Positions 1-10,700 of a stretch of DNA of 21,974 nt are shown piece by piece. Within the stretch, counting starts at the first letter, position 1. Each line of letters begins with the position of its first letter. The DNA lies in contig JAQGDQ010000843.1 of the NCBI GenBank assembly GCA_030141605.1, positions 2,501 to 24,474 of the forward strand. The letters run 5' to 3'. Origin of the DNA: Tubiluchus corallicola (taxonomy: Eukaryota > Priapulida > Priapulimorpha > Priapulimorphida > Tubiluchidae). A program made the position numbers and the translations under genes. The notes beneath the pieces were generated by a model. The model was not told where the DNA came from and did no database searches. It was given only the letters and a program-made list of their open reading frames with translations.

Positions 1-326
1 GGTCACTAATCTAGAAAAGAATATCGGTTAGATTTTCTTGTCAGAAATCACCATTAATTATCATTACTATAGGCTATAAATGACATATATATGTAAAATA
101 ATACCTATATATAAATAAATAAATATATATTATATATATATATATATATAATAATGTGAAATATAATAATAATTCATTTCACATTATTTTTGCATATGTC
201 AAATAATAATTATAAATATATATATATAGATAGATTGATAGATAGATAGATAGATACATGTATATATGTATAAGTGTGTGTATTTATGTATAATTATACT
301 TTTAGATGCACATAATTACAATAGTC

Positions 327-357
<31 letters not shown>

Positions 358-490
358 CACATTATTTTTGCATATGTCGAATAATAATTATATATATAGA
401 CAGATAGATAGATAGATACATGTATATATGTATTAGTGTGTGTATTTATGTATAATTATAATTTTAGATGCACATAATTACAATACACAC
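1..490. repeat. AT-rich tract with a tandem duplication and (TA)n/(GATA)n microsatellites
   Basis: A segment of about 150 bp (176-323) recurs at 354-485. Both copies run from ATTTCACATTATTTTTGCAT through a GATA-type microsatellite to GATGCACATAATTACAATA, and they differ mainly in microsatellite length and a few substitutions. A (TA)n tract lies at 124-151. AATGTGAAAT (153-162) and ATTTCACATT (176-185) form a 10-bp inverted repeat. No coding potential is seen. Confidence 0.75.
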
Positions 491-1127
<637 letters not shown>

Positions 1128-1319
1128 ATAAATTCACATTACCTCTTGACTTTTTACAAATTAAAAAGATGGCTGACTTGTAATAATTCATAAAATGACC
1201 AAAATTTTGACATTGAAACAGTTAGTAAACACGTATGTTTAGAGAGTGAATTGGTTTTTAAAACGCTGCGTAAAAATGTATATTGAATTTTAATTAACGA
1301 GATGTTTGCGTATAGTGTA

Positions 1320-1360
1320 AGTTTTGACTGGTTTTGACTAGTTTTGACTGGTTTTGACTG
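1320..1360. repeat. 10-bp tandem repeat, four units
   Basis: GTTTTGACTG is repeated four times with one substitution (GACTA in unit 2). No function is apparent. Confidence 0.85.
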
Positions 1361-1884
1361 CCCATTCTATACGTTCAGCCTAGTTTTTTTACACATAGCT
1401 TTGAGAGTGATTGTCATGCGCTAGAGGTGCACTTTAGTAGTCGTTACATAACTCGAGACGTTATAAATTGCTTTTACGACAGTCAGGACACAAATAGTTG
1501 CGATGTTCAGAAGGAAATGAGGAAATGTGGCCCTTCAAGAAATGAATGCCCATTTATCGCTCGATGGCACGAACAAATTTATTACAAAATGTACCAATGT
1601 AGCGCTCCTGGCCGATACCACAAAACTTACAAAATACCTGTGCGTGAGCGAATTTGTAGATGTTGCTGACCTTAAGAATGACCTAAGCGGGGGCTTGGGG
1701 GGTGATGGCTTGCCCTCCCAGGGCACAAGCTGGCTACTTTCAGGGCAAATTCGGCTTTAAAACTTGAAAATTTAAGTTTTTTAATTCAAAATTTGTTCAC
1801 GTACTGCATTTTATCTTTTTAATGGCTGCACTTAAAGTGTTTCTTGAATGACGAATTATTTTTAACTAATAGTAAAAATAACTA
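1361..1884. other. Unassigned stretch with short overlapping open frames
   Basis: Open frames of 77-80 codons overlap at 1427-1760, on both strands. None shows a recognised motif or splice context. The G-rich patch near 1687-1730 stands out in composition. It may be decayed repeat DNA adjoining the LINE tail that follows. Confidence 0.35.
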
Positions 1885-2458
1885 CTCAGCTAAACTATGA
1901 CCTTTTCTCTAAAGGCTGTAAAGATAATAACGGTCATCCAATATTGCCGAATTGTAACTGTGGATTTCGATTTGAGTCTGTTGAACACTTTTTGTTGCAC
2001 TGCCCATTGCATCAACTAGCTACGGTAGTTATGTTTGATAAAGTAAATGAAATACTTCTGCCCGAAAACCTTAATATAGCTGCCTTAGGAAACAAAGATC
2101 TGTTGAAGTTGTTATTATTCGGTAAAGGTGAATTTAGCTATGTTGCTAAATGTAAAATATTCCAATGCATACATGACTTTATATTACGTACAAAACGCTT
2201 CCTGTAGTTTCTATCTGATATAAAATGCATCATTCTTAAATAATCGTACATCAATATTTACTAACCGTCATTTTTTACCAATGTCTAATGTATCACTGTA
2301 GTAAAACTTTAGTATACTGAAGTATACTAAAAACTAAGTATAGTGTATTCTTACTGTAAATGTTCTTGTAAATAGTGTATAAAGTCTGTTGTGGTGAAGA
2401 TCCTAAATCATGTTGTACAAACTGCCTGATCCAATCCTAAATAAATTATGTTTAAACT
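1885..2458 (+). mobile_element. 5'-truncated LINE tail, copy A (C-terminal Cys/His motif plus 3' UTR)
   Basis: The frame from about 1885 reads ...LNYDLFSKGCKDNNGHP and continues into CNCGFRFESVEHFLLHCP. This C-x-C-x8-H-x4-C knuckle is typical of the very C-terminus of many non-LTR retrotransposon ORF2 proteins. The ORF ends at TAG 2205-2207 after ...CIHDFILRTKRFL. The 3' UTR runs to ATAAATTATGTTTAAACT, where similarity to the inverted copy at 8000-8450 stops, marking the family's 3' end. The RT and endonuclease are missing, so this is a dead 5'-truncated insertion. Confidence 0.75.
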
Positions 2459-2623
2459 AACTATAAGTTAAATTATAAAAGTTAAGAACGTATTGTAAAT
2501 TTAAGAATAATTATTCTATGGAAAATTATTTCTTTATGTAATTCTGTATGCAGTGAAGCAAAAATTGCACTTACTAAGTTACGTGTCAGCTCACCTTCTC
2601 TTGTCATAAAAACTGGAGGCAAA

Positions 2624-3149
2624 TGTGACGGCCACCAGCATAAGATTGAGCGACATTTACCCTTGCACCACTATTGTTATTACTGTTAGTGCTCGTAACT
2701 ACATCATAGTAGCTTACTGTTTATACCTTACTTGTTTGAGCATAGACAGTAATAGGTGTTTAGTTTGTTCTAGCTTGTCGCATATTGTACCGTGTACGCG
2801 ATTGCGGTATTATGTGATCCATTTAATTGTCAGTCTACTACACTAAAGTACTGAATTAGTCTATGCTGCCATCTACACTCTAATTGTACAAAGTTTGTCA
2901 GAGAGTTTATAAATATTGTTTCCTTTTGCTTTTAGAGATAGTCATTAATCAGAGTCAGTAATGATTCCCATACGAGTCAGCCATTAGTGATGCTTAGAGT
3001 TCCCAGGACCAATGGTGGGAGCATGCTGAGCGACAGATACCAGTCGTCATGGGCTCCTTTCTTGCTCTTTGTGGTGAACAGGACTTGTTGAGAAACCTAC
3101 CGACCAACCGGACGTCTGTACGTTATTTCCACCATTACGTGGCGCCACC
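2624..3149 (+). mobile_element. LTR-like repeat with TATA box and PBS-like sequence (tentative)
   Basis: The segment begins TGTGACGGCC, carries TATAAATA at 2908-2915, and ends near CCATTACG followed directly by TGGCGCCACC (3140-3149). That layout resembles an LTR with a tRNA primer-binding site. The part from about 2745 to 2960 recurs in inverted orientation at about 17560-17830, so this is an interspersed repeat. No gag or pol follows and no second LTR lies in register nearby. It could instead be another kind of repeat. The open frame at 2625-2846 has no recognised domain. Confidence 0.35.
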
Positions 3150-3586
3150 GTATGAGTATTTAGCTAGAGCACTAATATTAATGAGGTAGCTGAGGTAGCT
3201 ATACGGTATGCACATTTTATGCGCTTGCATTGCATGACAACCTAGCTTAATATGTTAAAATTATCATGAAAAATATATCGTTAAACCTAAGCTCAACTCT
3301 TTTGCTATTTATGTATGAAGACGTAATCGATGCCTGATGACTGAATGAGAGACACCGCGAGAACCCACCGCAGCTGACCAGCGGCTAGTAGTCAGGTCTC
3401 GGGTATTTCCTCACCCTAAGAACCGACTTCATAGACCTATTAAAATACCTGATCATCAAAACGTATGTAAGTAATAACGAGCTTTGTCGTTGGCGAAGTC
3501 CTTTGATCGTAGCAACCACTGTGGAACAAATACATTTTAGTTGAGAACAAATATATACAAATGGTTATAAAGAATATAGTTACGTA
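3150..3586. other. Unassigned stretch downstream of the LTR-like repeat
   Basis: No coding potential is seen. There is a small duplication, TGAGGTAGC twice at about 3181-3200. The sequence may be residual internal retroelement DNA, but nothing in it is diagnostic. Confidence 0.35.
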
Positions 3587-4210
3587 GATAGTTAGTTCAA
3601 AAACACAAGTAATTCATTAGTAAATACTTAAAATTGAAATATACAAAGCTCACAGAGTACAGAAGCGATACCAGAAACAATTATCAATGTACGCCATCCT
3701 ATTAGTTGTACAAAAGTATTATTATAATATATTCTTATAATATAATATAGATAGTTAGTTCAAAAACACAAGTAATTCATTAGTAAATACTTAAAATTGA
3801 AATATACAAAGCTCACAGAGTACAGAAGCGATACCAGAAACAATTATCAATGTACGCCATCCTATTAGTTGTACAAAAGTATTATTATAATATATTCTTA
3901 TAATATAATATAGATAGTTAGTTCAAAAACACAAGTAATTCATTAGTAAATACTTAAAATTGAAATATACAAAGCTCACAGAGTACAGAAGCGATACCAG
4001 AAACAATTATCAATGTACGCCATCCTATTAGTTGTACAAAAGTATTATTATAATATATTCTTATAATATAATATAGATAGTTAGTTCAAAAACACAAGTA
4101 ATTCATTAGTTAATACTTAAAATTGAAATATACAAAGCCCACAGAGTACAGAAGCGATACCAGAAACAATTATCAATGTACATCATCCTATTAGTTATAC
4201 AAAAGTACGA
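3587..4210. repeat. 163-bp tandem satellite, about 3.8 copies
   Basis: Unit starts at 3587, 3750, 3913 and 4076 are each exactly 163 bp apart. Units 1-3 look identical. The fourth has several substitutions (GTTAATACTT for GTAAATACTT, AAGCCCACA, GTACATCATCC, GTTATAC) and breaks off near 4205. The unit is AT-rich and ends in a TATAATATATTC tract. Diverged edge units and homogeneous inner units are typical of unequal-exchange arrays. There are no open frames of note. Confidence 0.95.
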
Positions 4211-4346
4211 TTGCTCAATAACTGGTGTTTAATTCAAAATTAAAAATTTCAAAATAATTCAGGTTACAATTCAAAACTGTGTTTAACTGGTGGGACAGAA
4301 ACAGCGGGTAACTTAAATATAAAACAAAACACCACATTTCTTTTCC

Positions 4347-4497
4347 TCGTCATCGTCATCGTCATCGTCGTCGTCATCGTCATCGTCGTCATCGCCATCG
4401 TCGTCATCGCCATCGTCGTCGTCGTCATCGCCATCGTCATCGTCATCGTCATCGTCGTCATCGTCATCGTCGTCGTCGTCGTCATCGCCATCGTCAT
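4347..4497. repeat. (TCG/TCA) trinucleotide array
   Basis: Mixed CGTCAT/CGTCGT/CGCCAT units run for about 150 bp. The minus strand reads as a Met-Thr-Ala open frame (4264-4521), which is a translation artefact of the array. Confidence 0.9.
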
Positions 4498-4615
4498 TAC
4501 CACCACAGCCATCAGTATCATCTTAATATCAACACGATTATTAATGATCTTACAAACCCCCAGTTAACTAATTTTTGATAAAAACCTTGAAAGACAACAA
4601 GCGCACAAAAGTTTT

Positions 4616-4689
4616 GATGCGGCCTGGATTTGAACAAGCCGACTTTCTGCTTAGAGTACATACGATTTAGACCAATAGGCCACCGCATC
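4616..4689 (-). repeat. tRNA-like sequence, probable SINE head or decayed tRNA
   Basis: On the minus strand the 74 nt begin GATGCGG and end CCGCATC, a perfect 7-bp acceptor stem. TGGCCTATTGGT at positions 8-19 matches the pol III A box. GTTCAAATCC matches the B box, and the T loop TTCAAAT sits exactly 12 nt before the end, as in a tRNA. The D, anticodon and T stems are poorly paired, and no CCA or clear anticodon identity can be given. A tRNA-derived SINE with a worn body fits better than a working tRNA. Confidence 0.6.
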
Positions 4690-4755
4690 CCCTAGCGGTC
4701 AAGATAGTTAAAAATTCATCACTTATAGTTCAGTTATAAATCACCGTCTAATATA

Positions 4756-5200
4756 CAGTCATTTGCAAAAGTTTAAGACCAAAGTGATTTTTTCATGAAA
4801 ATTGACAAAACCATCATTTAACAGAGTTCCATCTAAAAACTATTCATTTATTCTTCTAGAAAAATATACTACATCATAGTTTGTATGTTTTTATCCAAAA
4901 ATAGTCACAGTCCTTGAACATTTTAGTACTTTGTATGGCCGCCGAAGTTGTCAATCACTGCCTTCATTCTAAGAGTCATACTGGAAATTAGGTTTTGGCA
5001 GTGCTCGGAAGTAATTTCTTTAACCCAAACGTCTTTGATAACTCTTCGCAAGTCTTCAGCACTTGATGGCTGCCTGTCTGCCACCTTATCCTTCAGTATC
5101 TCCCAGAGATTCTCTATCGGATTGAGGTCCGGGCTGTTTCCAGGCCATTCAAGTATGGCGATGTACTGTATATAATGATCATATGTATTCTCCGTTCACA
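4756..5200 (-). mobile_element. Tc1/mariner-type transposon remnant (3' half)
   Basis: The minus strand reads IAILEWPGNSPDLNPIENLW then ...EILKDKVADRQPS, ending ...IDNFGGHTKY and a stop at 4923-4925. NPIENLW holds the catalytic Glu of the DD34E-type DDE triad, and the C-terminal length fits a Tc1-like transposase. Downstream, a TA (4754-4755) is followed by CAGTCATTTGCAAAAGTTTA, a typical Tc1 inverted terminus. The helix-turn-helix domain, both catalytic Asp residues and the other end are absent, so the element is inactive. The inner breakpoint lies somewhere in 5165-5236, next to the MITE. Confidence 0.85.
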
Positions 5201-5236
5201 TGCAGTTACCTCATTACAATATAAAACACTTACTAT

Positions 5237-5991
5237 TATAGGTTTTACATGTCAAATATAGACCTACGCTAAGTCAAATGTAGATTTAGGTAACTCAAAT
5301 GTGTCTTGGTAACTCAAATGTAGACTTAGGTAGTTCAAATGTGTTAAAAATGGTTTTCAAGAAATTTTAAGCGTTTTTGGTAAGTCATATGTAGAAACAT
5401 GTCAAATCAAATGTGACATTGGTATCTCAAATGTGGATAGGTGGTAAAGCTTAAGGATGTTAAATTTAATCTTCTTTAATTTGAATTTAATAATTGCTGT
5501 GAAAATAATAACTTTATAGATCTACTAATACATGTAGTTCACTAATATTCTGCAAACTTTACCACTGGAACTGTTAGAGAAAACAATACAGTCTTAAAAT
5601 AAGCAATGTTTCTTGAGAGAAACTACTTCATTAATGCAGTGCTAATGCATTACTTAAAAAAACTAATAAGTGATTCACTGTTCATTGGGAAGTGGGAACC
5701 GATTTATTCTTTTCTGCCGACGTTATGTTTTATCAAAGAATTTCGTTTGCGGATAAACAATGCATTTTTCAAAGTTATGAAAGAGGTGATGACCATCTTT
5801 GGTTCATCTTTTTTGTAATTTGCACTTAAATGAATTAATTACCGATTCATTCAAAGTAATGCATCTACATTTGACTTACCTAGGTCACATTTGAGTTACC
5901 AAAACACATTTGAAATTCCTATGTCTACATTTGACTTACCTAAGTCACATTTGAAGTTTCCTGTGTCTACATTTGACGTGTAAAACCTATA
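5237..5991. mobile_element. MITE-like element with long inverted ends made of about 21-bp subrepeats
   Basis: The left end GGTTTTACATGTCAAAT (from 5241) mirrors the right end ATTTGACGTGTAAAACC (to 5987), and both are flanked by TATA (5237-5240, 5988-5991). Inside the left arm TCAAAT recurs at 5252, 5274, 5295, 5314 and 5335. Inside the right arm its complement ACATTTGA recurs at 5867, 5887, 5906, 5927, 5947 and 5969. The middle (about 5460-5860) has only a 70-codon frame of no recognised family. This is a non-autonomous DNA transposon by structure, with superfamily uncertain. Confidence 0.7.
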
Positions 5992-6350
5992 CAAAGAAAG
6001 CAAGTGATTTACAAGACGTCAACTTCGGAAGACGAAACGATCTTCATTTTAATAGGGTAAGTCAAATTCTTGAATTTCAGCTAAAACGTGACTGAATAAT
6101 TATCACATTTTTTAATGTGACAGCTTTTTCACTTTTGTAGGTTGTCCTTGGTGACGGAAGTGACAATTTGTGTTCTGAATTGTCTTTACTGGCTTTGACC
6201 TTGACACACAAATTTTTCAGTGAAAATACTTAAACGTAGAAAACGTATTGTTTAACTCTCAAGTGTCCGTAACGTGTCTTTTGTGAACCCTGTACGTTTC
6301 TTTTACAGCTTCTTATGATTCATTTTGGAAATTAAAAGGTTAATCGAGGT
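5992..6350. other. 5' flank of the DOMON gene
   Basis: No repeats or open frames of note are seen between the MITE and the TATA box. This short flank is the most likely location of the gene's proximal regulatory DNA. Confidence 0.4.
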
Positions 6351-6351
6351 A

Positions 6352-6387
6352 TATAAACAGATTTTCAGTTTTTTTTTCGTTCAGTTT
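6352..6387 (+). promoter_or_regulatory. Core promoter of the DOMON gene: TATA box plus TCAGT initiator
   Basis: TATAAA at 6352-6357 is followed by TTCAGTTT at 6380-6387. The A of the initiator (6383) is 31 nt from the first T of the TATA box, the expected spacing. A start there would give a 28-nt 5' UTR before the ATG at 6411. The pairing and spacing are seen in the sequence; function is inferred. Confidence 0.6.
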
Positions 6388-6410
6388 GTTCTGAAATCTC
6401 ACTTTACGTG

Positions 6411-6459
6411 ATGTGGCTGACACTCGCCATTGCGTTTGCTGGGTTTATACCCATATTAG
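6411..6459 (+). CDS. DOMON gene exon 1 (signal peptide)
   Basis: The ATG opens 16 codons plus one base and encodes MWLTLAIAFAGFIPIL, a short hydrophobic leader. The donor is TTAG|GTGAAT, leaving a phase 1 intron. The start is chosen because it is the first ATG after the TATA/Inr pair and gives a clean signal peptide. The bases before it (TTACGTG) are not a strong initiation context. A G from this exon plus GA from exon 2 makes Gly17. Confidence 0.8.
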
Positions 6460-7541
6460 GTGAATAATTTATTTAAAAATTATGTATGTGTATGATATGC
6501 ATAAATCGACGACTGTGTAGTCCTCCTTGGTGTTTTGACGTTTAATGCATATAGTTTATTTTAATGTCGACAGAGGGCAGTGCGTAGGTTGCGCTCAGGA
6601 ACATCGTGAAAGTGTTTATAGCCCATGAGTTTTGTGTGGCCAGCAACTAAAATTATTACTTTAACATCAGCCATAACAGACATGATAAACGTACTACAAA
6701 TTATAAACATTTTTGTGATACCTTTTTTGTTTACTGCTGATCATAGAACCAAAAACAATTGAATAAATAGATAACCGAACCAATGTCGTGGATTATTGAT
6801 GACGTTAAAGCCGCCATCTTGAATTTAAGGCAAAGCAAAACATCTGACTAAGTCAACCGATACGGAATTTGCTCTAGTGTATTTTTATAAATTTCACGAA
6901 ACAACAAGAACAACAACGACGACGACAACAACAACAACAGCAGCAGCAACAACAACAACAGTAGCGGCAGCAACATCAACAGCAGCAACAACAATAACAA
7001 CAACAACAACAATAACAACAACAGCAGCAGCAACAACAACAACATCTAGAAAAATAGGGTTTTGAGTACAGTCCCTCGAACAAACATCCGAAAATAATCC
7101 ACTGTTAATGTTCCGTAATCTTCAAATTTTCAGGATCCTTCCCTTTTGGACCAGTTACGTCATGCCGCAACTCATGGATCAACAGAGACGGGACCTATCG
7201 GTTGGATTGGGAATACGTTGGTTATAACAAGATGCTTTTTGCAATCACAGCTGCCACCGACGGCTGGGTGGGACTTGGGATCAACAAGAATGGATATGAA
7301 ATGGTATTTTGTTTCATCGTCACTTTAGTCTTTATATGGCCGTGACACACGAGTAATTTCAGTGTCACAGCGACTCGAGTTGACGGTGTGACGTACGTGC
7401 AATTCGAGCGTTGTGCGTTCTATTTCGTTCTACTTTGTTGTAGTTGTTACTGCCGCTGCTGCTGTTGTTGTTGTTGTTGTTGTTGTTATTGTTGTTGTTT
7501 GCTGCTGCTGTTGCTGTTGTTGATGTTGTTGCTGTTGTTGT

Positions 7542-7585
<44 letters not shown>

Positions 7586-7753
7586 CTTGTTGTTGTTGTT
7601 GTTCTTGTTGTTGTTGTTGTTGTTGTTTGTTGTTGCTGCTGCTGTTGCTGTTGTTGTTGCTGCTGCTGTTGTTGCTTGCTGCTGTTGTTGTTTGCTGCTG
7701 CTGTTGCTGTTGTTGTTGTTGTTGCTGTTGTTGTTTGCTGCTGCTGTTGCTGT

Positions 7754-7788
<35 letters not shown>

Positions 7789-10700
7789 TTGCTATTACTG
7801 TTGCTGCTGTTGTTGTTGTTGTTGTTCTGGTAATGGAGCAATGGCAGCGGGGCCTGTCAATGCAACGAAAACTTTCACTGGCAGACGACTGAACATATGC
7901 TTCACGTGGCTTGGTTTGCTATTGTAAATCAAACCAAATGAAATCAAACATTATTTAAAGCAAAACCAAGTGACCATTAGACGGCATAACACTACAGTCA
8001 GTTTAAACATAATTTATTTAGGATAGGATCAGACTGTTTGTACAACATGATTTAGGATCCTCGCCACAACAGACTTTATACACTATTTACAAGAACATTT
8101 ACAGTAAGAATAGACTATAACTACACAAGCTGACAAGTTTAACTACAGGGTTACATTAGACATTAGTAGAAAATGACGGTTAGAAAGAATTAATGTACGA
8201 ATATTTAAGACGGGTGCATTTTATATCAGATCGAAACTACTGGAAGCGTTTAGTACGTAATATAAAGTCATGTATACATTGGAATATTTTACAGTTAGTA
8301 ACATAGTTAAATTCATCTTTACCGAGTAATAACAACTTCAACAGATCATTATTTCCTAAGACAGCTATATTAAGGTTTTCGGGCAGAAGTATTGCATTTA
8401 ATTTAATAAACATAACTACACTAGCTAGTTGATGCAATGGGCAATACAGTCTATGACCTATAAACACACTTTTTAAAGTAAAACCGGGCCCAATCTTAAA
8501 CTGTAGGTCAATGCAATCTACTCTTTAAAATATTGAAAGGAAACATTCTATTCTTTTCAAAAATGACTTACGTGAAAGAATTATTACCACACAAACACAG
8601 TTTCTCGTTCGCGTCACTAGTTCTTCGCTTTTACATGCATTTCGCTAGTTAGACGGGCACTGGCACGTGCATTTTGGAAATGCGTTGCGCAAAAAACAGG
8701 TGTTGCGCCTCTCAGTTCAGATGTGTTAGTTTGTGACGAACTACACACGTTCGACAGCTCATGCGTGCGCACAGCGATAAATTTGTAATTTGAATTTTTA
8801 TCTAAAAACTTACCTAGTTTTAGTACAACACATTGAATATTTTACAGTAGCACTGTACTTCAATTTTCGCTTTCGCAAAAACGTGCAACGCGCTCGTGGA
8901 ATATTTTTTCCGTTAAAAATAATGTTAGTTTGTGATGTCATCAACAGTTGGGCTCACCCGCCGTTAATTAAGTTTTCAATCATTTATTTAATTATCAGAA
9001 ACGCTTTTTGCAGTATTAATTGTGTTAAAATGTATACTTTTTATTGGATTTAAAAATGGAGTAGTATAGGAAAAATCATCCTGTGTTCCTTTAAATATAA
9101 GATTTTTCAACCGTTCATGTAATCCCGTTGCCTTGTAATGCTTCATGTTACCTAGTTAAAGGGGAAGAAAGGGAAATGTTAAATTATTTCCCAAAAAAAA
9201 CTTCTCATGCAAAGTTATATTACTTAGCATCATGCTTACCTGCTTTGAAAGACTTATATAATGAAAAAGAGACTTTTTATCAATTTAAGATGTTTGCAAG
9301 ACGTAAAACGTTACAGTTGCCTTCCCAGTGTGCACCAGTGAGTCACCAAAAAGCAAACTCTTGATCGTAATCAAAATGTAAAGTAATTTACACTTTTGCT
9401 TAATTCGCGTTGAAAGGAATTTTTTTTTCATTTTAAATCTCCCGCAATACTGTTCTGGCGGCGCTATTACATGACGTCATATACGCACAACGTAAATCAG
9501 GGGAAGAAAAGGAAATGTTAAGCTATGTCCCAAAACACTTTCCATGCAAATCTATATCACTTAGCATTTCGCTTACCTGCTTGAAAAACTTATGTAACTA
9601 GAAATAATAATTTAAAATTTTACTTAATTAATAAGTTAATTAATTAAATTGCTTAGTTAATAACATGTGTTCTACAAATTCTTCAATTATTTTTTCAAAC
9701 TTTACTTAGTGTTATCTAAATTTGTTTCAAATGACTTATCATCAAAATGGCTGCGCCTATCGCGGGAATTTAAATTTAGAAGTTTTATACAGCGTTACTG
9801 CAAACGCAAGCTCTGCATGGAATAAGAGAGCATGTAAGTGATATAAAATTTCAAAACGAAGTTTAAACTTTTTTATAAAGAGTGTTTTCTTGTACTTTAA
9901 ATACGGATATCTTTGTCTATGTTTGCATTTGATTTTGTAGGCTGGCGCTGATGTTTGTTATGGTTGGGTCAATCATAATGGTCAACCGAAGTTATTTGAT
10001 GCGTAAGTAATTTTGCCTGTCTGCAATGCAAGCGAGGCAATGATCCAGGCCATATTTTCATAGCTGACGTCCAGGCCCTATTTCAAGGGGGGAAGTGGGG
10101 ATACTTCTCCGGGGCCTCACCTTCCAGGGGGGCCTCGCGCCGACGCGCGCGAGGTAACTTTTTTTGCTTTATGCGAACATACTGCTCTCTCTCTCTCTCT
10201 CTCTCTCTCTCTTGCCGCACGCGTGCCGTTTGCCTTGCGCGGCTCGGTGCCGATGTTCAGCTGTTTTCAATTTCGGAATTTCTAACACCGGCTTGTACGG
10301 AAGTGAGAGTACGGTATTACATATTGCAAAGATGTTGTTTTTGATTTGAATATTTGACAAGTATTAAGGACTGGTCTTGAGAATAAAAAGCAGTTTTTCT
10401 TTCAATTGTTCTTTCCTTTAACAACTGTATAACTCCACATTTTCTCTTCGAAAATGCTTCTCCGGCGTTCTAGCAGTTCAAAAACCATGGTGGCGCCCAC
10501 TCCCCGGCGCTTCCGCCAGAGGTGGCCTCACCCCCCCCCACTTCCCCGGGCCTCGCTTAGGCTGAAATAGGCCCTGCTGACGTCTAACATAATGTCAATC
10601 ATTTTCGGTGACTGTCCAATCAGCGTGCAAGTTATTTCACACCCCTGCAGAGCTTAATTAACGCAGGTACGTTCGGGACGTTTAGCTGCAGCTCTGTCTA

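Noticed and set aside
1427-1760. Overlapping 77-80-codon frames on both strands
   Set aside because: No family features or splice context; overlapping frames on both strands argue against a real exon.
2624-3580. Intact LTR retrotransposon
   Set aside because: No gag/pol frame and no second LTR in the expected position.
4264-4521. Met/Thr-rich minus-strand frame
   Set aside because: Translation of the TCATCG trinucleotide array.
4616-4689. Functional tRNA gene
   Set aside because: Inner stems do not pair and no anticodon stem-loop is convincing; a SINE or pseudogene is more likely.
6848-7065. Poly-Leu (-) and poly-Thr (+) frames
   Set aside because: Artefacts of the (CAA/CAG)n array in intron 1.
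7146-7328. 60-codon frame over exon 2
   Set aside because: It is in the wrong frame relative to the DOMON exon and runs into the intron.
7365-7927. Poly-Gln/Asn/Ser, poly-Cys/Val and poly-Leu open frames of 116-179 codons
   Set aside because: All are translations of the intronic (TTG/CTG)n array in different frames and strands; none shows coding structure outside the array.
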